Source of the DNA: UBA2402 sp044371005
GTDB taxonomy: Bacteria; Planctomycetota; Phycisphaerae; Phycisphaerales; UBA1924
Direction: 5' to 3'
Length of the DNA: 21,090 nt
Assembly: GCA_044371005.1 (NCBI GenBank)
Contig: JBILUL010000079.1
Location: forward strand, 1 to 21,090
Of this stretch, positions 1 through 4,196 are shown piece after piece. How positions within the stretch are numbered: position 1 is the first letter of the stretch; each line of letters begins with the position of its first letter. A program made the translations under genes and the position numbers. The notes beneath the pieces are model-generated. The model searched no databases. It was not told where the DNA came from and saw nothing but the letters and a program-made list of their open reading frames with translations.

Positions 1-544
1 GCCAGCCTGATCCGGGACCGACCATCGAGAACCCGTCCTGCACGAGCGTCGCCACATTGCGCTGGGTGGCGGGCTGCTGCCACATCGTCGTGTTCATGGC
101 GGGCGCGAGCAGGACCGGTACCTTGGTGCGATCGATGGCACTCAGAATGAGCGAGACGACGTCATCGGCTCGGCCGGTGGCCAAGCGTGCCAGGCAGTCC
201 ATGGTGCAGGGGGCCACCAATGCCGCGGCGGTTCGATTGGCCAGTGAGATGTGCTGCGGGTCCATCGCGTCGATGTGATCCCACGGCGAACAGAAGACGG
301 GATTGGCTGAGAGTGCCTGGAAAGTGGTGGGGCCGACGAAGCGTGTCGCCGCGGGTGTCATGGCGACGAAGACGTTGGCACCGGCCTGAGCGAGGCGGCT
401 GACGACGGTGGCGGTCTTGTACGCGGCGATGCCTCCGCATACTCCGATGAAGATGGTGCGGCCGCCGACGCGATCGCGCAGCGAAAAACCCGATGCAGAG
501 GCATCGGGTGATTTGGGAGCAGAGGAATCGGGCGAAGGCGTCAT
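1..544 (-). CDS. coaBC: CoaBC (phosphopantothenoylcysteine decarboxylase/synthase), N-terminal CoaC part, truncated by window edge
   Basis: Bifunctional coenzyme A biosynthesis flavoprotein, cytosolic. The visible part is the FMN-dependent CoaC decarboxylase half, which turns 4'-phosphopantothenoylcysteine into 4'-phosphopantetheine; the CoaB half would lie beyond the left edge. Reading the minus strand from ATG at 544 gives an unbroken frame to base 1 (181 codons). Visible motifs are GGIAAYK (about residues 37-43, flavin site), the family catalytic His in QHISLANRTAA (H98), APCTMD, and the PAMNTTMW signature (148-155). The start is supported by a GAGAGGG Shine-Dalgarno at 560-554, nine bases upstream. 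Residues 1-28 are a Ser/Pro/Asp-rich extension encoded across a terminator-like hairpin (484-508). It lies 43 bp downstream of rpoZ, a pairing common in bacteria, so the two are probably one operon. A second 7-bp inverted repeat (558-574) sits next to the Shine-Dalgarno. Confidence 0.93.
   Translation of the reverse strand, partial: MTPSPDSSAPKSPDASASGFSLRDRVGGRTIFIGVCGGIAAYKTATVVSRLAQAGANVFVAMTPAATRFVGPTTFQALSANPVFCSPWDHIDAMDPQHISLANRTAAALVAPCTMDCLARLATGRADDVVSLILSAIDRTKVPVLLAPAMNTTMWQQPATQRNVATLVQDGFSMVGPGSGW
484..508 (-). terminator. Terminator/attenuator-like hairpin inside the 5' end of coaBC
   Basis: On the minus strand CCCGATGC, a CTCT loop and GCATCGGG form a perfect 8-bp stem followed directly by TTTTTC, the form of a Rho-independent terminator. 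It lies 80 nt past the rpoZ stop but within codons 12-21 of coaBC. No ATG or GTG usable for coaBC lies between this element and the conserved domain, so it is either a partial terminator for rpoZ or an attenuator whose folding depends on coaBC translation. Confidence 0.6.
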
Positions 545-587
545 CGAGCGTCACCCTCTCGCCGCCGCGGCGAGCCGCGGCACAGCA

Positions 588-812
588 TCAGACGTACTGC
601 GACACTTCGAAGGGCGTTGCATCGAAGTCGAGGGTGATCTTGTCCTGAAGGATTTCTTCGATGACCAGTTCGAGGTCGGAGCGGCCGTCGCGCGCGACCA
701 AGGGGCGAGCGCCTTCCATGAGCTGCACCAGTCGGCGCTGAATCAGCGTGCACAGCTTGAAGCGGCCGCCGACCTTGTTCACGATGAAATCGCTCTTGAG
801 TGCTTCGATCAT
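588..812 (-). CDS. rpoZ: DNA-directed RNA polymerase omega subunit
   Basis: A 74-residue protein matching the small omega subunit of RNA polymerase, which binds the C-terminal part of beta' and assists enzyme assembly. The hallmark stretch is NKVGGRFKLCTLIQRRLVQL followed by MEGARPLV, aligning with the omega pattern of a basic residue-rich helix and then a GA(R/K)PLV turn; ELVIEEILQDKI matches the usual C-terminal ALEEI..GKI motif. The ATG at 812 was chosen because it begins right at the conserved domain and has a GGGA-type ribosome site about 9 bases upstream; the frame stays open to 911 but that extension is not protein-like. The short length is normal for this family. It is followed by coaBC on the same strand. 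The gmk gene that often precedes rpoZ is not here; a long divergent spacer lies upstream instead. Confidence 0.9.
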   Translation of the reverse strand: MIEALKSDFIVNKVGGRFKLCTLIQRRLVQLMEGARPLVARDGRSDLELVIEEILQDKITLDFDATPFEVSQYV

Positions 813-985
813 GGTGGTCCCTGAGAGTGAGCTGTCCCGATTGACGCGATCTACTGGTGAGTGAACGCGAACCGTCTCGATGCGCCCGCCGCGGTCCTTC
901 ATGCGTTCCACGGCTCAAAGCCGCGGGGCATGGGGATTCGGTCAATTCCACAAAATTGGACTAGGCGCATCCGAGCATCAATGCT

Positions 986-991
986 ATTCTA
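986..991 (-). promoter_or_regulatory. Candidate -10 element for rpoZ-coaBC
   Basis: The minus strand reads TATAGAATAG here; TAGAAT (991-986) matches five of six bases of the -10 consensus inside a locally AT-rich patch, 174 bases upstream of the rpoZ start. No good -35 hexamer stands at 16-18 bases, so this is only a candidate. Confidence 0.2.
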
Positions 992-1094
992 TAAGTCGTC
1001 CAAAGACAACGTACGCGGCGGCCAGACCGTTTCGTTCCGCGATCCGCCCGCCCCTCCCGTCTTGGGCCGCTCGATTGTGCGCAAGCTGTTGTTT

Positions 1095-1122
1095 GGCAGT
1101 TCCGGCCCCTCAGGCCGGTGCC
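1095..1122. repeat. Interrupted inverted repeat in the divergent spacer
   Basis: CCGGCC (1102-1107), a CCTCA loop and GGCCGG (1113-1118) form a perfect 6-bp stem. It is extended by GGCA (1095-1098) pairing with TGCC (1119-1122) across a three-base bulge. No T-tract follows on either strand, so it is not an obvious terminator; an operator or leader structure is possible. Confidence 0.35.
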
Positions 1123-1159
1123 TGTGACAGTACCTATTGCACACGACTCGGGTGAAAAG

Positions 1160-1187
1160 TTCTCATTGGGTGTGTATTTGGTATATG
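1160..1187 (+). promoter_or_regulatory. Candidate promoter for the DUF3553 gene
   Basis: An extended -10 of the form TG-G-TATATG (-10 hexamer 1182-1187) lies in the most AT-rich part of the spacer, with a weak TTCTCA at -35 spacing of 16 bases. It would give a leader of about 150 nt before the ATG at 1343. Confidence 0.25.
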
Positions 1188-1342
1188 TTTGGCACTGCTC
1201 GCGTCTTTCTGATGCGAGATGCATGTTCATGGTGCAAAGTGTGTCCCTCGAGCGTTTGGGGCACTTGGCGCCGACCGGAGCGGTGGTTGGACTGCGGGTC
1301 TGACTGACGGCACGGGTGTGGTTGGCAACTGGGGTACGAAGC

Positions 1343-1945
1343 ATGGCCTGGGCAAAGGGTGATCGTGTCATTCACGCAACGAAGCCCGAATGGGGCGTCG
1401 GTGAGGTCCTGACGGCTGAGGCTGCGGGCACATCGACCGCGTCGAAAGAGGCGCAGCGTCTGACGATCCGGTTCGAGCGAGGCGGCACCAAGGCTATCTC
1501 GACGGAGTTTGCGGAACTCAAGCCGATGGGCGACATGCCGCTGCGGCGGACGAACGTGACGGATGAGGGGAAGGTTTTCAGCTTTGCCCCGACGCCCACG
1601 GAGCTCAAGGAACTGATGACGCGTCTGCCCGAGAACGCGACGGACCCGTTCGTCTCGCTTCAGAAGCGTTTCCAGGCAACGCTGGATCTCTACCGCTTTG
1701 GTGACACCGGAGCACTCCTGCTGGACTGGGCCTGCATGCAGACGGGGCTCAAGGATCCGCTGAGTCGGTTCAACCGGCATGAACTCGAGCAGTGGTTCAG
1801 TCGGTTCAAGATTGAGGCAGATGACCATCTCAAGAAGCTCTCGCGGGAGATCCGCAAGGCGGATCCGCGTCTGATCGACGCCGCGGCGGCCAGTTGTGGT
1901 GCATCCGCGAAACAAGCGTTGCGTCGGGTCGACTTCGGGCGTTGA
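1343..1945 (+). CDS. DUF3553 domain protein of unknown function
   Basis: A 200-residue soluble protein. The first 60 residues fit DUF3553: KGDRVIHATKPEWGVGEVLT, then a second strand (LTIRFERGG) and TKAISTEFAELKPM. The pattern resembles a small barrel-like domain, as in the CarD/UvrD-tail group of RNA polymerase- or DNA-linked domains; that relation is family knowledge, not shown here. Residues from about 75 on are a separate, mostly helical part (PTELKELMTRLPENATDPF, then FNRHELEQWFSRFK and a basic helix) that I do not recognise. The ATG at 1343 was preferred over the in-frame GTG at 1316 because it starts directly at the domain and has GGGG about 9 bases upstream. No signal peptide or membrane segment. 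First gene of a rightward series, 260 bp before the coiled-coil gene and probably transcribed separately from it. Confidence 0.8.
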   Translation: MAWAKGDRVIHATKPEWGVGEVLTAEAAGTSTASKEAQRLTIRFERGGTKAISTEFAELKPMGDMPLRRTNVTDEGKVFSFAPTPTELKELMTRLPENATDPFVSLQKRFQATLDLYRFGDTGALLLDWACMQTGLKDPLSRFNRHELEQWFSRFKIEADDHLKKLSREIRKADPRLIDAAAASCGASAKQALRRVDFGR

Positions 1946-2012
1946 CTTCTGGCATCATCCGGCACACGCGGCGGGGCCTTTGGCGTTGAGCAGGTGCAAG
2001 GTCGGGCTTCGT

Positions 2013-2045
2013 GTTGCGTCGGTGCAACCGCAGATCAGGTATTAT
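2013..2045 (+). promoter_or_regulatory. Candidate -10 with adjoining inverted repeat upstream of the coiled-coil gene
   Basis: TATTAT at 2040-2045 matches five of six -10 bases. The inverted repeat GTTGC-N6-GCAAC (2013-2028) lies where a -35 region would be; TTGCGT inside it would be a -35 only with an over-long spacer of 20 bases. This would fit an activator- or repressor-bound promoter, but it is weak evidence. Confidence 0.2.
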
Positions 2046-2205
2046 CGGGTGCCGCGGATTGGCACGGGTTGTCGCCGGATTCTGGCCCGGCAGTTGTTTC
2101 TCTCTTCTGGTGTAAGGCCAACAACGAACGCGACAGTGAACAGACACTGGTGCATTCGAGTCCGGCCTGGGACGAGTTTCAACACCAAGAAGAGGAGAAG
2201 ACGAG

Positions 2206-2496
2206 ATGAACGAACAGGACTTCCAGAACAAGCTCGGCGAACTCATGAAGCAGATCGAATCGCTTCCCCCGTCCGAGCGGGCTCCTCTTGAGAAGCTTGC
2301 CGCGGAGACTCGCGAGCGTCACGACAAGATGAAGAAGACCGTGGGGGAGCTTCAGGAGTCGCTCGACTACCTCCGTCTGAGCGTCAAGTACCTCGTGTTT
2401 GATCTCGAAGCGACCCGCCGCGAGAACGACTATCTCCGCAAGCTGATTGAGAGCCGCGCCGCCAACGATGCGACTGATAATGAAGCGGCTGACTGA
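2206..2496 (+). CDS. Small coiled-coil protein, hypothetical
   Basis: A 96-residue, strongly charged, almost wholly helical protein without cysteine, signal peptide or membrane segment. Residues about 2-18 form one amphipathic helix (DFQNKLGELMKQIESL), PPSER makes a turn, and residues 24-83 form a long heptad-rich helix including MKKTVGELQESLDYLRLSVK and RRENDYLRKLIESR. This favours a dimeric coiled coil. The tail (NDATDNEAAD) is acidic and probably disordered. A good ribosome site, AGGAG within AAGAGGAGAAG, lies about 9 bases before the ATG. Proteins of this appearance recur in planctomycete genomes as uncharacterised short proteins; I cannot assign a function. Its neighbour 170 bp downstream is a receiver-domain protein, but the intervening hairpins argue that the two are not simply co-translated. 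Confidence 0.8.
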   Translation: MNEQDFQNKLGELMKQIESLPPSERAPLEKLAAETRERHDKMKKTVGELQESLDYLRLSVKYLVFDLEATRRENDYLRKLIESRAANDATDNEAAD

Positions 2497-2521
2497 GAAG
2501 GGTCCGGGAAGATCGGGCATG

Positions 2522-2546
2522 GATCGCCAGGAAGCGATCGTCCTTT
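2522..2546 (+). terminator. Weak terminator-like hairpin after the coiled-coil gene
   Basis: GATCGC (2522-2527), a six-base loop and GCGATC (2534-2539) form a 6-bp stem, followed by GTCCTTT. The stem is short and the T-run has only three bases, so termination would be inefficient if it occurs. Confidence 0.3.
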
Positions 2547-2638
2547 GGTGCTGGGAAAAACCACTAGTTGCATATCCCGCACTGCTTGCCAAAAATTCCA
2601 ACCGGCCTTGATCTATCCGACACACACGCTGAAAGCAG

Positions 2639-2668
2639 CATCGCCCGCACCCGATAGTGTGGGTGATG
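2639..2668 (+). promoter_or_regulatory. RNA hairpin enclosing the response-regulator start codons
   Basis: CATCGCCCGCAC (2639-2650) pairs with GTGTGGGTGATG (2657-2668) across a six-base CCGATA loop: 12 consecutive pairs in RNA, two of them G-U. The right arm contains every plausible start codon of the receiver gene (GTG 2657, GTG 2663, ATG 2666). No T-tract follows, so it is not a terminator; a translation-gating role is inferred. Confidence 0.5.
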
Positions 2669-3070
2669 CTCTTGCGCCGCCCAACAGTCTGGATCGTGGA
2701 TGACGACGAGTTGTTCGTGAAACTCTTCGTGACACAGATGACGAAGGCCGGCTCCATTGCCACCGGCTTTTGTCGCTACACCGATGCCGTCCTTCGGTTC
2801 ACCAGCGGTCGCCCCGACATGCTGGTGCTTGATCGGGAAATGTGCGACGTCGACGGCACCGACCTGGGTGGTGAGTTCCGGGAGATGGGCTACGACGGCA
2901 CCATCGTTCTGCTTTCCGCCACGCTCGACTACAGCGCCAAGACTGCTGCGCTGGCCAACCGGATCAACCTGCTCATGGTGAAGCCTCCTGATTACCATGT
3001 GCTGCAGGAGCTTGCCGTCGAATCGGCCATCAAGCATCGCAAGCCACTGTTTGGCATTCTCAAGATCTGA
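2666..3070 (+). CDS. Single-domain response regulator (receiver domain)
   Basis: A 134-residue stand-alone REC domain of a two-component or phosphorelay system, with no output domain. Counting from ATG 2666, the acidic pocket is D12-D13 in VWIVDDDELF, the phosphoacceptor is D56 in MLVLDREM, the switch Ser is S84 in VLLSATLD, and the conserved Lys is K106 in VKPPDY. All key residues are therefore present and phosphorylation should be possible. ATG 2666 places the first beta strand at the usual position; GTG at 2657 or 2663 would add one to three residues. No clear Shine-Dalgarno is visible and the start lies in a stable hairpin. No histidine kinase is in the window, so its partner is elsewhere. 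Single REC proteins usually act as phosphate shuttles or through protein contacts; the function here is unknown. A strong terminator follows. Confidence 0.85.
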   Translation: MLLRRPTVWIVDDDELFVKLFVTQMTKAGSIATGFCRYTDAVLRFTSGRPDMLVLDREMCDVDGTDLGGEFREMGYDGTIVLLSATLDYSAKTAALANRINLLMVKPPDYHVLQELAVESAIKHRKPLFGILKI

Positions 3071-3099
3071 GCGGTCGACATTCAATGAGTCATTCGTGA

Positions 3100-3136
3100 C
3101 AACCGCGGCACCCGGGCGTGCCGCGGTTGCCTTTTT
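3100..3136 (+). terminator. Strong Rho-independent terminator after the response regulator
   Basis: CAACCGCGGCAC (3100-3111), a CCGGGC loop and GTGCCGCGGTTG (3118-3129) form a perfect 12-bp stem, then CC and TTTTT (3132-3136). The T-run touches the last base of the convergent methyltransferase stop codon. The stem would also form on the minus strand, but no T-run follows there. Confidence 0.88.
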
Positions 3137-4032
3137 CACGGCGCCGATCTGCTGACGGGCGAGGTCCTGCATGTCACGAACAGGTTGTCGAAGTTGAGCC
3201 GTTCGCCACTGGAGCGAGCAAGCAGTGCAGTGGCGGCGAAGCCGACGCGCTTCACGAGCCGCGGCAGGCTCCCGCGGCTTCCCGAGACGCTCTGAATGGG
3301 AGGCAGGTGATGAAACTCGATGCCTTCAAAGCCGCACTGGGTCAGCAGCATCCGCATGGTTGCGGGGGTGTAGATGTGCACGTGATCACGAGCCTCGAGA
3401 TAGTGGATTCCTTCGCGCATGCCCCGGACCATCCGCTTGAGGCGAGCTTTGGGCAACTGCACGAGTGCGTTGGGTGTGTGAAGAAAGAGCAGGCCCTGTG
3501 GGGTGAGCAGCGTTCGAAGGTAACGGAGCAGTTCGTGGGGGTGGGGGATGTGCTCGATGACGTCCCAGAGGGTGATGAGATCGATGCTGCCAGGGGCGTG
3601 GCCAGAGTCCTGCACGCGGCCGCACCGGATGCCGGTGAGTTGGAGGGTGGTGCGGGCATACTCGACGGCACTGGGGGAGATTTCATGCCCGTGCAGTTCC
3701 CAGCGAGGCTCCTGACTGATCGCGGCGAGGAAGTAGCCCAGGCCCGCACCTACGTCGAGCAGTCGCCCGGAACATCCCGTCATGAAGCGGCGGGTAAAGG
3801 CCCGGTACATGGCGCGGTGTGCTTCTTCGAACCAGTATCGGTGATCATCGCTGATGTCACCTGGTCCCCAGTAGTTGGCGTAGTCGGGGTCCTGTTCGAA
3901 GGTGGAACTGACATGACCGCAGTTCATGCAGCGAACGACGTCGATTCCGTGTTCGACGAACGCAACGCGGTGTCGATCGCCGCGGCACAGAATGCAGGGG
4001 CGGGGTGTCAGGTTGGTGGGGGAGCCACTCAT
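3136..4032 (-). CDS. Class I SAM-dependent methyltransferase with N-terminal zinc ribbon
   Basis: A 298-residue soluble methyltransferase. The N-terminus holds two CxxC pairs, C13-x2-C16 and C35-x2-C38 (RPCILC ... VVRCMNCGHV), a zinc-ribbon arrangement common ahead of this methyltransferase class. The Rossmann SAM site follows: motif I LLDVGAGLGYF (D93 to G99), an acidic end of strand 2 (HGHEIS, E117), then DLITLWDVIEHIPHP and a post-motif strand GLLFLHTPNA. Substrate unknown; relatives often modify sugars, lipids or natural products. The ATG at 4032 was chosen because it sits just before the zinc ribbon; the frame is open far upstream, but through the tRNA gene and into the kinase gene, so that part cannot be coding. 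A GTG eight codons upstream is possible. No clear Shine-Dalgarno. Convergent with the response regulator and divergent from the tRNA. Confidence 0.85.
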   Translation of the reverse strand: MSGSPTNLTPRPCILCRGDRHRVAFVEHGIDVVRCMNCGHVSSTFEQDPDYANYWGPGDISDDHRYWFEEAHRAMYRAFTRRFMTGCSGRLLDVGAGLGYFLAAISQEPRWELHGHEISPSAVEYARTTLQLTGIRCGRVQDSGHAPGSIDLITLWDVIEHIPHPHELLRYLRTLLTPQGLLFLHTPNALVQLPKARLKRMVRGMREGIHYLEARDHVHIYTPATMRMLLTQCGFEGIEFHHLPPIQSVSGSRGSLPRLVKRVGFAATALLARSSGERLNFDNLFVTCRTSPVSRSAP

Positions 4033-4103
4033 GGTGAACGCCCGGACGGTAGTCACGTCCGCCGTGCCCGAGGCGTGGCTTGCCCTACGCTTGGGATCTC
4101 CAC

Positions 4104-4177
4104 GGGCCCGTAGCTCAGCGGTTAGAGCTCTCCACTCATAATGGACGTGGTCGCTGGTTCGAATCCAGCCGGGCTCA
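4104..4177 (+). tRNA. tRNA with CAU anticodon, probably tRNA-Ile2 (lysidine-modified)
   Basis: A full 74-nt cloverleaf: acceptor GGGCCCG/CGGGCTC with one G-U pair, D-arm GCTC-AGCGGTTA-GAGC, anticodon loop CTCATAA (CAT at 4137-4139), T-arm GCTGG-TTCGAAT-CCAGC, discriminator A; CCA is not encoded. CAU can mean elongator Met or Ile2. The C4-G69 and C5-G68 pairs, which are known TilS determinants in E. coli, and the match of GGTTAGAGC and TGGTCGCTGG to E. coli Ile2 favour Ile2. It is not an initiator, since G1-C72 is paired. Odd: the first anticodon-stem pair would be C-C unless a C is bulged, leaving a six-base variable loop. Confidence 0.88.
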
Positions 4178-4196
4178 TTGCATCCGTTCTCGTGCC

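Larger units (their letters stand above)
813..1342. other. Divergent intergenic region between rpoZ and the DUF3553 gene
   Basis: About 530 bp without a convincing gene; the short open frames here lack family features and plausible ribosome sites. It must hold promoters for both directions. AT-rich patches lie near 945-1000 and 1150-1195, against a GC-rich background. Small inverted repeats are visible: CGGCT-CAA-AGCCG at 911-923 in the rpoZ leader and a larger one at 1095-1122. Confidence 0.6.

Noticed and set aside
1118..1303. A 61-codon rightward frame in the rpoZ/DUF3553 spacer
   Set aside because: Starts in a hairpin, has no Shine-Dalgarno and no protein-like pattern; it covers the best promoter candidate.
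3118..4113. A 331-codon rightward frame opposite the methyltransferase gene
   Set aside because: The minus-strand frame has a complete SAM motif set and zinc ribbon; the rightward frame runs through the terminator and into the tRNA and has no family features.
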